From a virus: 64,000 nt of DNA. The translations under genes were made by a program, and so were the position numbers. The stretch is taken from the IMG/VR virus record IMGVR_UViG_3300025122_000010, positions 1 through 64,000 of that record. One strand, given 5' to 3'. Positions 25,696 to 33,231 of this stretch are shown here, piece after piece. The notes beneath the pieces are model-generated. The model was not told the origin of the DNA. It worked only from the letters and a program-made list of their open reading frames with translations, and searched no databases. How positions within the stretch are numbered: the first letter of the stretch is position 1; each line of letters opens with the position of its first letter.

Positions 25696-26297
25696 TATAT
25701 AGTTCTATTACATGCGGTTCTAAAGATTTGGTAGTTATTGATAAATCTATAACTTGTAAAGTCATGTTGAAGGCTTTTATGAAAATAGAAGAGTTGATCA
25801 ATAACTCTGAGGATGTTGTTGAACATATTATGGTTATCATAGATTCTGAGGGAGGAGAAATAGAACCAGCATTTTTCTTGTATGACTATTTGTGTGATTT
25901 GAAAGACCGGGAAATCAATGTAGTTACTATGGCGATGGGAACTTGCAAGTCAGCAGCTGCACTAGTTTTTTCAGCTGGATCAGAAAGAGTTTGTGGACCT
26001 AATACAACATTCATGATTCATGATATTGTGTTAACAATACCAGAAGAGAAAGCAACTAAAGAAGTGTTGTCGTATTCAGCTTATACAAATTATCAATCAC
26101 AAAGATCTTTTGAGTTAATTGCAAAGTCTTTGAAACCCGAGTTTGATTTAGAATATATTGAAAATCAAGTTTCTGATAAAATCGAATGGTATTTTGATGG
26201 GAGGGGAGCACACACTTTAGGGTTGGCAACGGTTCTTTTTCGCGAGGAAGTGAGTAATGGCAAATCTACTGAGGCACAATGTACTAGTTCTGAATAA
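25692..26297 (+). CDS. ClpP-like serine protease
   Basis: 201 aa from ATG 25692. IDSEGGEIEPAFFLYDYL is the ClpP/SppA crotonase-like turn, GTCKSAAALVFSAGS holds the nucleophile Ser and FMIHD the His. Size matches ClpP. No ATPase partner seen; it may borrow host ClpX/A, act as a prohead protease, or be a phage regulator. Confidence 0.75.
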   Translation: MIYSSITCGSKDLVVIDKSITCKVMLKAFMKIEELINNSEDVVEHIMVIIDSEGGEIEPAFFLYDYLCDLKDREINVVTMAMGTCKSAAALVFSAGSERVCGPNTTFMIHDIVLTIPEEKATKEVLSYSAYTNYQSQRSFELIAKSLKPEFDLEYIENQVSDKIEWYFDGRGAHTLGLATVLFREEVSNGKSTEAQCTSSE

Positions 26298-26880
26298 ATA
26301 CTGGATCCCAATTCACATAACAAGTGTGCGTGATGCTATAGGTTTAGTTTTTGTTGGTGCAGCAAAAGTGATTTCAACTTCTCAAATCGAAAATCTGCAT
26401 GGAGAAGTTGTAGCTGAAGAGTTTGAAACATTGGACTATGACAACTGGGTTCTTGTCTCTGAATTTCTAGATACTGCAAAGTTCAATATTCTTAGCTCCG
26501 CAAAGTACAGACACTTCAAGCCTTGCGTCATCTCTCTGAATGGGTATGACGGGGTTCCAAAGTACGAGATCAGATTTTCAAGAACTTCTCTGTATGAAAG
26601 AGATAGTGGCCAGTGTCAATACTGCGGAGCTAACCTAACTAAGACTCAAGCAACTATCGACCATATTACTCCTAAGTCTAGAGGTGGAAAGAACACTTGG
26701 GACAACACTGTTCTTTGTTGCAAGAAGTGCAATGACAAGAAGGCTGACAAAACTCTGGGAGATGCTAAGATGAAATTGCTTAGCACACCAAAGAAGCCAA
26801 CTTGGATTTCAACTAAGTTTGGTAGAACAAGAACAGTGAAGGAAAGAGAAGAGTGGAGTAAGTTCGTTAAATACGTATAG
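26257..26880 (+). CDS. HNH endonuclease
   Basis: 207 aa. CQYCGANLTKTQATIDHITP (Cys pair plus DH) and NTVLCCKKCNDKKADKT (Asn, second Cys pair) form a zinc-bound HNH domain at residues about 125-175. N-terminal region like the bacterial stand-alone HNH family. Overlaps clpP-like gene by 41 nt. Nicking, packaging or homing roles all possible. Confidence 0.85.
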   Translation: MANLLRHNVLVLNKYWIPIHITSVRDAIGLVFVGAAKVISTSQIENLHGEVVAEEFETLDYDNWVLVSEFLDTAKFNILSSAKYRHFKPCVISLNGYDGVPKYEIRFSRTSLYERDSGQCQYCGANLTKTQATIDHITPKSRGGKNTWDNTVLCCKKCNDKKADKTLGDAKMKLLSTPKKPTWISTKFGRTRTVKEREEWSKFVKYV

Positions 26881-26890
26881 GAGAGATCTA

Positions 26891-27250
26891 TTGAATGAAT
26901 TGATTATTCAGATTATACTAGTAGCTATAATTTTTTCTAAGAATTTGTTCGATGCAGGAAGAGATCATACTTATTCTGATCCAGACTATAGACAGGGTAA
27001 ATATTTAATATTCAGAGATAAATGGCATGCTATAAAAGTAGCTGCTTTCTATCCCTTGCAAGTTTTTGCTGTATTGTATTTTTTTCATCCCTATTTATGG
27101 TTACCTATTGGTGGAGTCTCTTGGTATTTCTGGCAATTGGGTGAAAAAGTGTATGGTAAAACAGAGTGGGATAGTGCTGTTGATGATAGAGTCATAAATT
27201 TCTTTAAAACAATATTTAAAAGAGACAGGAAAAACAATGGGAAAAGTTAG
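26891..27250 (+). CDS. small membrane protein
   Basis: 119 aa, TTG start with AGGAGA upstream. Two or three hydrophobic segments (IIQIILVAIIFS; FYPLQVFAVLYFFHPYLWL) and a basic C-terminus. Unknown function. Confidence 0.6.
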   Translation: MNELIIQIILVAIIFSKNLFDAGRDHTYSDPDYRQGKYLIFRDKWHAIKVAAFYPLQVFAVLYFFHPYLWLPIGGVSWYFWQLGEKVYGKTEWDSAVDDRVINFFKTIFKRDRKNNGKS

Positions 27251-27599
27251 AGTGTTAGCAGTTGATTTTGATGGAACATTAGCAACATATGGCTCAGGGC
27301 AGTGGCCTACAATTGGTAAACCAAAGAAGGAAGTCATAGATCGAGTTAAAGAGTATAAAGCTAATAATTGGCAAATAATTCTTTGGACTTGTAGAAGCGG
27401 TAAGTATTTAGAAGAAGCAGTTGATTGGTGTAAAAATCTTGGATTAGAATTTGACGCAGTTAACAAAAACACTGAAGTTATAGCTGAACGCGAAGCAACT
27501 AATCAAGGAGTAAGTTCATCAGAGGAGTTGTCACCAAAGATCTATGCTACCTTTTATTTAGATGACAAAAACGCAACAATTGACGAGTTCATACGATGA
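27237..27599 (+). CDS. HAD-like phosphohydrolase
   Basis: 120 aa. AVDFDGTLA is HAD motif I, ILWTCRSG motif II, FYLDDKN the late Asp pair. Minimal-size HAD without a cap, like phage BT0820-type proteins. Confidence 0.75.
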   Translation: MGKVRVLAVDFDGTLATYGSGQWPTIGKPKKEVIDRVKEYKANNWQIILWTCRSGKYLEEAVDWCKNLGLEFDAVNKNTEVIAEREATNQGVSSSEELSPKIYATFYLDDKNATIDEFIR

Positions 27600-28027
27600 A
27601 GCTACAAGAAACAAAAAAGAAAAAGATCATAAGAGCAGGAGTCATCCCATTCTTCATAAAAGATAAAAAGCTAGAAATGTTGTTCATGAAACCTTCAGAT
27701 CCAAAGTATGGTGGTGCGCAATGGCAGATAGCTAAAGGAGAGATTGATGAAGGTGAGGCTATCATCAAGGCAGCTCTTAGGGAGGGCAAAGAAGAGCTTG
27801 GCTTATTACGTAGTAACATAGATCAGTTGTTTTCTCTTGGCAGTTTTTGGAATGGCGCTTTTCATTTATTTGCCGTGACTGTTAAGAGTAAGAAGAAATT
27901 TGCTAAATTTGGTGAAGAAACCGGTGCAGTAAGATGGATGAATTGGGGTGAAATCTTTACAGAAGGGAGGAGAGAGCAAATCAAGCTAGTGTCAACAGCT
28001 TATAAGGTAATAAAAGCAGGAGTTTAA
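27596..28027 (+). CDS. Nudix hydrolase
   Basis: 143 aa with a full Nudix box: G-EIDEG-E-AIIKAAL-REGKEELGL. Hydrolyses a nucleoside diphosphate derivative; possible substrates include NAD(H), ADP-ribose or capped RNA. The ligase-NMNAT fusion in the same region makes a NAD link worth testing. Confidence 0.88.
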   Translation: MKLQETKKKKIIRAGVIPFFIKDKKLEMLFMKPSDPKYGGAQWQIAKGEIDEGEAIIKAALREGKEELGLLRSNIDQLFSLGSFWNGAFHLFAVTVKSKKKFAKFGEETGAVRWMNWGEIFTEGRREQIKLVSTAYKVIKAGV

Positions 28028-28051
28028 TTGAGGAACATAAGTGATTATAAT
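28023..28051 (+). promoter_or_regulatory. strong sigma70-like promoter for ssb-recA
   Basis: TTTAAT at 28023, 17 bp, consensus TATAAT at 28046, in the 72-bp gap before the ssb-like gene. Confidence 0.6.
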
Positions 28052-28099
28052 ATTTCGAGAGGTAAAAAAACTATCAAGGAGTAAAAAGGAGAAGAAAAA

Positions 28100-28993
28100 A
28101 TGAATTTGAATTTGGATAAGATCAAAGCTGCTTTAGATAAGTACGATAATCCACAAAGTGCAACAGGAGGTGGAAAAAACCAGTTTGGTGACAACCTTCT
28201 AAGGCTTAATCCTGCTAATGATGAGATTAGTACAGTCGTAAAGATTGTATCGAATAAGTTCAATCTTGAAGATCCATTCACTGAACTATATTTCCATTAT
28301 GGTTTGCCTGGGCTTCAGTCTGCACTTTGCCCAAGAAAGATGCATAATGAACCATGTCCTGCTTGTGAATTTGGTTGGACAGTATTAGAGAAGTATAAGG
28401 AAACTAGGATCGAGAAGGATAGGAAGCCACTTGATATTCTTATGCCTAATGTAAGAATATTTGTACCTGTCGTTGTAATGGAGGAGGAACAGAAGAAGAC
28501 TAGGCTTTGGGGCTTTAGTCCAACAGTTCACAGGAAGCTTTTGAGTTGTATCGTTGAATTTGCTGAAGAAGGAATTGATATAACTGATCCTGAGAAGAGT
28601 CCTGAATTTAGAATCTCTGTAATTTCTAAAGCTAAGTCTAAGAAGTCGTTTAACACTATCGATATTGATCCTGTTAAGAAGGGCTTGTCTTACTCGATTA
28701 CGAAGTTGGCTAATAAAGATGATGTTGCAGCAATCTTGGATTCATGCCCGAATGTTACAGATATTTACGAACCAAAGACACATGAAGAGATTTCAGAAGC
28801 TGTTGACAAGTATGCACAAGGCTCAGCTCCCAATACGACTACTTCGAGTACTGAAGAAGCTAGTACAGGGACTGAGAAGGATTATTCAAACGACAAAGAA
28901 GCCTCAGGTGAAGAAAGTGATTCGAGTGATAATTTGGAGAATTTGGCAGACAAATTCAGTAAAGCTATGAATGAAAGAGAAAGTGACGAATAA
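28100..28993 (+). CDS. single-stranded DNA-binding protein (T4 gp32-like)
   Basis: 297 aa. OB-fold core with a Cys/His zinc region CPRKMHNEPCPAC (about residues 75-87), as in gp32-type proteins, and a long acidic C-terminal tail (SGEESDSSDNLENL) that would bind replication partners. AAGGAG ribosome site. Followed after 3 nt by recA/uvsX, the usual recombination partner. Confidence 0.85.
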   Translation: MNLNLDKIKAALDKYDNPQSATGGGKNQFGDNLLRLNPANDEISTVVKIVSNKFNLEDPFTELYFHYGLPGLQSALCPRKMHNEPCPACEFGWTVLEKYKETRIEKDRKPLDILMPNVRIFVPVVVMEEEQKKTRLWGFSPTVHRKLLSCIVEFAEEGIDITDPEKSPEFRISVISKAKSKKSFNTIDIDPVKKGLSYSITKLANKDDVAAILDSCPNVTDIYEPKTHEEISEAVDKYAQGSAPNTTTSSTEEASTGTEKDYSNDKEASGEESDSSDNLENLADKFSKAMNERESDE

Positions 28994-28996
28994 TCA

Positions 28997-30154
28997 ATGG
29001 CGAAAAGAAGTGTAGTAATATCCGACGACAAAGGTAGTACAGATAACAAACCATCATTGTTCAATGACATGTTGATTGATGCACTAAAGAGCGATGTTGG
29101 TGGTTCATCTTTTATACTAGGTAGAGATGATTCTCCATCAGATGTAAAAGAGTGGATAAGTACTGGCAACACTGTATTGGATATGTGTATTTCAAACAAC
29201 CCTAATTCTGACGGCGGTATACCAGTAGGGAGATTAACAGAGCTTCATGGTGATTCAAGTACTGGTAAGTCTCTTCTTGGCTACACTATATTGAAGAACT
29301 GTGCAGAAAAAGGTGGTGTTTCGGTATTACTAGATACTGAAAATTCAGCCAATGAAGAGTTCATGAAGATGTTGGGTTTGAAGCCTGAAGAGAACTTGGT
29401 GTATTCTGTTCCTGACACTGTAGAAGATGTGTTCAAGTCTATTGAAACTATAATAAGAACTACAAGAAAATCTGACAAAGGTAGACTTGTAACTATAGTA
29501 TGGGACAGTGTTGCAGCAACAAGCACAAAGAAAGAAATGGAAGAAGATGTTGGGCAAGCAAATGTGGCTCTTGTAGCAAGGACTATTGGACAAGGAATGC
29601 GAAAGATTAAGAGATTGCTAGGACATGAAAGAATTGCCCTAATATTCCTAAACCAGTTGAGATCAAAAATAGGAGTTGTCTTTGGTGACCCATATACTAC
29701 TCCTGGTGGAAATGCAATCCCATTTTTTGCTGACGTCAGAATTAGGTTGTACACTGCTGGAAAAATCACTGTTGCGAAAGATGTCATAGGAATTACAACA
29801 AAAGCAAAAGTGATTAAGACTAGGTTTGGTCCACCGTTTAGAGAAGCAATGCTTAAAGTATATTTTGATAGAGGTCTTGTTCAAGAAGAGTCTTGGGAAG
29901 AGTACTTGAAAACAAAGAAATTCATAACTTCAGTCAGTGGAACAAGAAACTTTAAATTGAAGTTAGATGGGTCAGATGAAGCACATGAGTATAAGGGAAA
30001 AGAATTTGTAGAGTTTATAAGAAGCAATCCTGAGCTTAAAAGTAAGATAGAACAGATGATAAGGACCGATCTGTATGTCGAACAAGACCCAAGTAAAAGA
30101 GAGGAGGAAGAGAGCATAGAAGAGTTTACTGATGATGAAGTTGCCAACATTTAA
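28997..30154 (+). CDS. uvsX: RecA/UvsX recombinase
   Basis: 385 aa. GDSSTGKSLL (Walker A, about residue 85), LDTENSANEEF, VTIVWDSVAA (Walker B) and LNQLRSKIGVVFGDPYTTPGGNAIPF (loop L2 region) identify a RecA-family strand-exchange protein of phage type. Acidic C-terminus. Works with the ssb-like protein in replication and repair. Confidence 0.93.
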   Translation: MAKRSVVISDDKGSTDNKPSLFNDMLIDALKSDVGGSSFILGRDDSPSDVKEWISTGNTVLDMCISNNPNSDGGIPVGRLTELHGDSSTGKSLLGYTILKNCAEKGGVSVLLDTENSANEEFMKMLGLKPEENLVYSVPDTVEDVFKSIETIIRTTRKSDKGRLVTIVWDSVAATSTKKEMEEDVGQANVALVARTIGQGMRKIKRLLGHERIALIFLNQLRSKIGVVFGDPYTTPGGNAIPFFADVRIRLYTAGKITVAKDVIGITTKAKVIKTRFGPPFREAMLKVYFDRGLVQEESWEEYLKTKKFITSVSGTRNFKLKLDGSDEAHEYKGKEFVEFIRSNPELKSKIEQMIRTDLYVEQDPSKREEEESIEEFTDDEVANI

Positions 30155-30220
30155 AGTATTGAAGTTGCGGTAAAAAAACCAAACGAAGTTTATATTTAAT
30201 CTACAAGGAGGAAGTTGATT

Positions 30221-30460
30221 ATGCCTAATCCACATCTAACAAATGAAGTTGTTAACGCAGTTCAGACTCTTCAAGAGTATATTGAGAGTCAAAACAAGTC
30301 CAAGCGATCTGCAGCACAAAACAGGTCAACGGATTGGACTGGCGACGAAAGCAAGGACAGAATTAGATATTACGATACAAATATCGAAGCATTGAGAAAT
30401 GTCCTTGCCGGTCATTCAGTATTTTCAAGTAACGGATGGTTGGAGGGCTTGCGATTCTAG
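30221..30460 (+). CDS. small unknown protein
   Basis: 79 aa from ATG 30221 with AAGGAGG upstream, a strong site. Helical (VVNAVQTLQEYIESQNKSKR). Last gene before a strong terminator. Confidence 0.65.
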   Translation: MPNPHLTNEVVNAVQTLQEYIESQNKSKRSAAQNRSTDWTGDESKDRIRYYDTNIEALRNVLAGHSVFSSNGWLEGLRF

Positions 30461-30482
30461 CAGTATACAGAAACTAGATCAC

Positions 30483-30525
30483 AAGGCCCTCTAAACTAGA
30501 TTTAGAGGGCCTTATTACTTTTTAT
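30483..30525 (+). terminator. strong intrinsic terminator
   Basis: AAGGCCCTCTAAA (30483-30495) pairs perfectly with TTTAGAGGGCCTT (30501-30513), loop CTAGA, followed by ATTACTTTTT. Separates the recombination genes from the RNA array. Confidence 0.93.
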
Positions 30526-30720
30526 CAAGTAATATCAAGTAGTATAACAAAGGTTTCAACATGACCTTGTGAATATTCCTAACTTCATCATTTCATTAAA
30601 TGTATGGAGATATGGAACTTAGTTATATAACAAAGTGTTATATATCATGTAAGTTGTTTATTAACAACAACTTAAAGTACGCTCATTGACAACTAAATAT
30701 TTTAACACATTTTTGAAGAA
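30526..30720. other. gene-free stretch with two perfect hairpins
   Basis: No gene. ATATAACA 30625-30632 pairs with TGTTATAT 30636-30643, and AAGTTGTT 30651-30658 with AACAACTT 30666-30673. Neither has a T-tract. Candidate protein-binding or origin-like elements; nothing more can be said. Confidence 0.5.
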
Positions 30721-30724
30721 AATG

Positions 30725-30752
30725 TTTACTATCACTTAGAATTGATTATATT
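30725..30752 (+). promoter_or_regulatory. RNA-array promoter 1
   Basis: TTTACT, 16 bp, TATATT. First of four near-identical copies (TGTTTACTATYRCTTAGAAT then TGATTATATTA). Drives the large structured RNA and tRNA-Asn. Confidence 0.8.
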
Positions 30753-30759
30753 ATAGATG

Positions 30760-31325
30760 TAAGGAAAAGGAAATAGGAATCAAGCCTCTAACGGAGAGAG
30801 ACATTGAACTTCAAATTCTGGTATTTGAATGGATGAGGTCATTTGAGATCTTTTCGAGGTTGGGGCCGACAACAAGGATGCTGCTTGGAGAGCATTTGGT
30901 GATTGGGAATCAAGGCAAGATAAGGAAGAGCAATGCTTTATGGTTCATGAATTGCTCACTTCAATTTCCAGTTAAAAAAAGGAAGAAACGGAGATGGAGC
31001 CACCCTGCTAAGATAGCCCGCGGCAACCTGGTTAAGCAGCCAGGGTTCATCACCAAGTGAACAGGGGCCGCTAGAAGCTGGTAAATTATGAAACAAGAGT
31101 AAAATACTAAAGCAATATCAGGGGGGTCGAGGGCAGTGGTCCTTGGCGAAAGCTAGGGTGACCGGTCCTTGGCCTCCCAGGTGGGGAGAGAAAATGTATC
31201 ACAAACGTTATTGGGCAGCAGTCTATGTTACTAGAGTTTGGAGGTTGAGACAGAGACTTCCTCATGTAACTGCTTTCGCAAAGAGTCTTGGGTTAATTTG
31301 ATTCACCATCGAATCGAATTCAAAT
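30760..31325 (+). ncRNA. large structured non-coding RNA, ROOL/GOLLD-like candidate
   Basis: About 560 nt from promoter to first tRNA without convincing coding frame. Nested helices are visible: TTCAAAT/ATTTGAA (30810, 30823); GAGCAAT/ATTGCTC (30928, 30951); GCTA/TAGC (31007); a three-way junction closed by GCGGC/GCCGC (31020, 31067) holding CCTGG/CCAGG and GTTCA/TGAAC; a 10-bp stem 31138-31163 with GAAA tetraloop; CTCCC/GGGAG (31174, 31184); AATTTGATTC/GAATCGAATT (31295, 31311). Size, phage setting and tRNA neighbourhood match ROOL/GOLLD RNAs. Assignment to a family is inference. Confidence 0.65.
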
Positions 31326-31329
31326 ATGT

Positions 31330-31419
31330 TCCGGTGTAGCTCAATTGGCAGAGCGCTTGGCTGTTAACCAAGAGGCCCTTACAAGGTATAAGTAGGTTCG
31401 ATCCCTACCGCCGGAGCCA
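31330..31419 (+). tRNA. tRNA-Asn(GTT) with expanded variable region
   Basis: Acceptor TCCGGTG/CGCCGGA, loop CTGTTAA, T-arm GTAGG-TTCGATC-CCTAC, encoded CCA. The variable region has about 16 extra nt including CCTT-AC-AAGG, unusual for Asn. Confidence 0.9.
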
Positions 31420-31426
31420 AAAAATG

Positions 31427-31550
31427 TGGGAAGGAGTGGTCACGAGAATGGACCACCTGACCTGAGAAAAAAATGGGATAAGCTCCAGATAATATCAGGT
31501 TATGATCATCAGGGTAGCTCCTGAAGTCAGTGGAATTCTGACCCTTCCCA
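31427..31550 (+). ncRNA. 124-nt structured RNA between tRNA-Asn and RlaP-like gene
   Basis: Closed by TGGGAAGG (31427-31434) with CCTTCCCA (31543-31550). Inside: GTGGTC/GACCAC (31436, 31451), TCAGG/CCTGA (31509, 31520) and GTCAG/CTGAC (31526, 31538), the last stacked directly on the closing helix. Multi-branch RNA, not a tRNA. Confidence 0.6.
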
Positions 31551-31574
31551 GGATTAAAAAAAAGGCAGAGATAT

Positions 31575-32267
31575 ATGACCAGAGAAGAAGTTGAAGCACG
31601 GACAATCTATCTGGTGAGAGCAGGTTCTCACGCTTACGGTCTGAATACAGAGACTTCTGATGTGGACACTCGAGGCATCTGTATTCCAACAGAGGAAGCC
31701 ATTTATGGTCTTGGTAAATTCGAGCAGTATGAAGATAAGGTCAATGACACAGTCATCTATGATATTCGCAAGTTCTTCAGTCTAGCAATGAAGTGCAACC
31801 CAAATATCATTGAACTCTTGTTTGTCAATGACGAACACGTTCTAGAAATGAGTGGTATCGGAAAGGATCTGAGACAACACAGACGACTATTCGTCTCTCA
31901 GCTAGCAAGGAAGACATTTGGTGGATATGCAATCAGTCAAATGAAGAAGTTTCATAGATCAGCTCTCCAACCTGGAGCTCCGGAGCTAAACTACAAGAAT
32001 GCAATGCACCTCATCAGACTCTTGAGGACAGGAATCAGCATTCTTCAAACAGGAGAGCCAATTGTCAACAGAGAGCATGATCGAAAAGAGCTTCTAGCAA
32101 TTCGTAGAGGAGAGCATTCTAACGGTTCGATTATGGATATTGCAGATGAACTGTTTGAAAAGCTTGACCTCATGCCCTCAACCCTACAAAGTGAGCCGAA
32201 CTACGAGATGCTGAATCATCTACTCATCAGTTACATCAAAGGCTATCTGAAAGGGAATGACGGATGA
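31575..32267 (+). CDS. RlaP/COG3541-like nucleotidyltransferase
   Basis: 230 aa. RAGSHAYGLNTETSDVDTRGICIP is the Pol-beta-type GS-x(n)-DxD catalytic motif (residues about 15-38), followed by helical DIRKFFSLAMKCNPNIIELLF. This is the RlaP/YcgL-like (COG3541) family, linked in the literature to RNA-ligase and Ro repair systems. More G+C-rich than neighbours. Could add or remove nucleotides at RNA ends; sits within the tRNA array. Confidence 0.8.
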   Translation: MTREEVEARTIYLVRAGSHAYGLNTETSDVDTRGICIPTEEAIYGLGKFEQYEDKVNDTVIYDIRKFFSLAMKCNPNIIELLFVNDEHVLEMSGIGKDLRQHRRLFVSQLARKTFGGYAISQMKKFHRSALQPGAPELNYKNAMHLIRLLRTGISILQTGEPIVNREHDRKELLAIRRGEHSNGSIMDIADELFEKLDLMPSTLQSEPNYEMLNHLLISYIKGYLKGNDG

Positions 32268-32521
32268 CAATTACGACTGCTGATCTGCGGCTAGGGCAAC
32301 GTGGTAAGTTCCTGGGCACATTCCAGAACGAGTGGAGGCAGAGGACTGTTGAAATCTTCGAGCATATCACAGATCAAGCACTAGTCATCACAGTTGGTCG
32401 TCCTTTCGATGAGACTCAAGATCCTGTGATTTGCACCGAACAGAGGACAGACTACGAATCAACTCTTCAGAAGATCGCAGATTGTGAGAAGCATAACAGA
32501 GGAATGTATGTATTTGAATGA
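32264..32521 (+). CDS. unknown protein downstream of RlaP-like gene
   Basis: 85 aa, ATGA overlap with the nucleotidyltransferase. Shares its higher G+C and codon style, so the two probably arrived together. Beta-rich; no motif recognised. Confidence 0.65.
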   Translation: MTITTADLRLGQRGKFLGTFQNEWRQRTVEIFEHITDQALVITVGRPFDETQDPVICTEQRTDYESTLQKIADCEKHNRGMYVFE

Positions 32522-32532
32522 TGGGGCTAAAA

Positions 32533-32766
32533 ATGGCTAAGGAAAAGGTTGTTGTCGAATTCGATGCTGATGAAGAATTGTCAAAGAAGATCAAGAGAGC
32601 AGAAGCAAAGTTACGCAGAAAAGATACAAAGATTGAAATTCTAGAAGCAGAGTTAGCCGAAGCAGAACGAATCATAAAAAGCTATAGAGGTATTGACGGT
32701 GCACTTCAAGAATTAGCAAGAGTTGCAGGAGATGTTGGATTGATTGATGGAGAATGGTATATTTGA
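32533..32766 (+). CDS. coiled-coil protein
   Basis: 77 aa from ATG 32533 (in-frame ATG 32518 also possible). Charged heptad-like helix over residues 10-55 (KIKRAEAKLRRKDTKIEILEAEL). Unknown function. Confidence 0.6.
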   Translation: MAKEKVVVEFDADEELSKKIKRAEAKLRRKDTKIEILEAELAEAERIIKSYRGIDGALQELARVAGDVGLIDGEWYI

Positions 32767-32773
32767 ATAATGT

Positions 32774-32853
32774 GGCCCCGTAGCTCCAAGGTATGGGAGA
32801 GCGTCTGGCTTGCACCCAGAAGGTTGAGAGTTCAATTCTCTCCGGGTCCACCA
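32774..32853 (+). tRNA. tRNA-Ala(TGC), atypical acceptor
   Basis: Acceptor GGCCCCG/CGGGTCC, loop CTTGCAC, CCA encoded. Position 3:70 is C x U instead of the G-U pair that marks alanine tRNAs; the second Ala tRNA (36055) does have it. Confidence 0.8.
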
Positions 32854-32860
32854 ACTTTGT

Positions 32861-32937
32861 GCCGGCGTAGCTGAGACTGGCTCTAGCAACGCCCTTGTAA
32901 GGCGTCGATGTGGGTTCGATTCCCTCCGCCGGCTCCA
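32861..32937 (+). tRNA. tRNA-Thr(TGT)
   Basis: Acceptor GCCGGCG/CGCCGGC, anticodon stem ACGCC/GGCGT, loop CTTGTAA, T-loop TTCGATT, CCA encoded. Confidence 0.93.
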
Positions 32938-32945
32938 TATTTACA

Positions 32946-33073
32946 GATCAACAAATCGTCTAATGGAAAGACACTTTGCTTGAGGAGGGCTGGTTCGACT
33001 CCAGCTGACGCGTAGTAGCTCACGAGGGAGAGCGCTGAGAAGAAATGCAGGTTCGAATCCTGTTTTGTTGATC
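32946..33073 (+). ncRNA. composite tRNA-like RNA closed by a 10-bp helix
   Basis: GATCAACAAA (32946-32955) pairs with TTTGTTGATC (33064-33073). Inside are two D-arm-like parts (GTCTAATGGAAAGAC; GCTCACGAGGGAGAGC) and two perfect T-arms (GCTGG-TTCGACT-CCAGC; GCAGG-TTCGAAT-CCTGT). No proper anticodon arm or CCA. TTTATTTTG follows, so the outer helix could also terminate transcription. Resembles tRNA-mimic Y RNAs; a degenerate tRNA pair is the alternative. Confidence 0.6.
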
Positions 33074-33090
33074 TTTATTTTGAACTTTTG

Positions 33091-33118
33091 TTTACTATCA
33101 CTTAGAATTGATTATATT
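33091..33118 (+). promoter_or_regulatory. RNA-array promoter 2
   Basis: TTTACT, 16 bp, TATATT; 28 bp nearly identical to promoter 1. Starts a new transcript with the tRNA-like RNA at 33141. Confidence 0.8.
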
Positions 33119-33140
33119 AGCTTATAAGGAAAAAGGAATT

Positions 33141-33227
33141 GGTCGCACCTCTGATCGTCTAATTAGGGAAGACACCGCATATAAATGCGGAGATAAGGGT
33201 TCGATCCCCTCATGAGGTTACGCGATC
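33141..33227 (+). ncRNA. tRNA-like RNA with extended terminal helix
   Basis: GGTCGC+ACCTC (33141-33151) pairs with GAGGT+GCGATC (33214-33227, TAC bulge). D-arm-like GTC...GAC, an anticodon-like arm CCGCA-TATAAA-TGCGG whose loop has only 6 nt, and a T-arm AGGG-TTCGATC-CCCT. No CCA. The stem running past the acceptor is a Y-RNA-like feature; a decayed tRNA is the alternative. Confidence 0.55.
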
Positions 33228-33231
33228 ACTA

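Noticed and set aside
29281-29787. 168-codon reverse-strand open frame opposite recA/uvsX
   Set aside because: Antisense shadow of a clear recombinase gene; no start signal and Ser/Phe-rich composition typical of antisense frames.
30833-31060. 75-codon forward open frame
   Set aside because: Lies wholly inside the structured RNA candidate, has no ribosome site, and the peptide looks like translated RNA stems.
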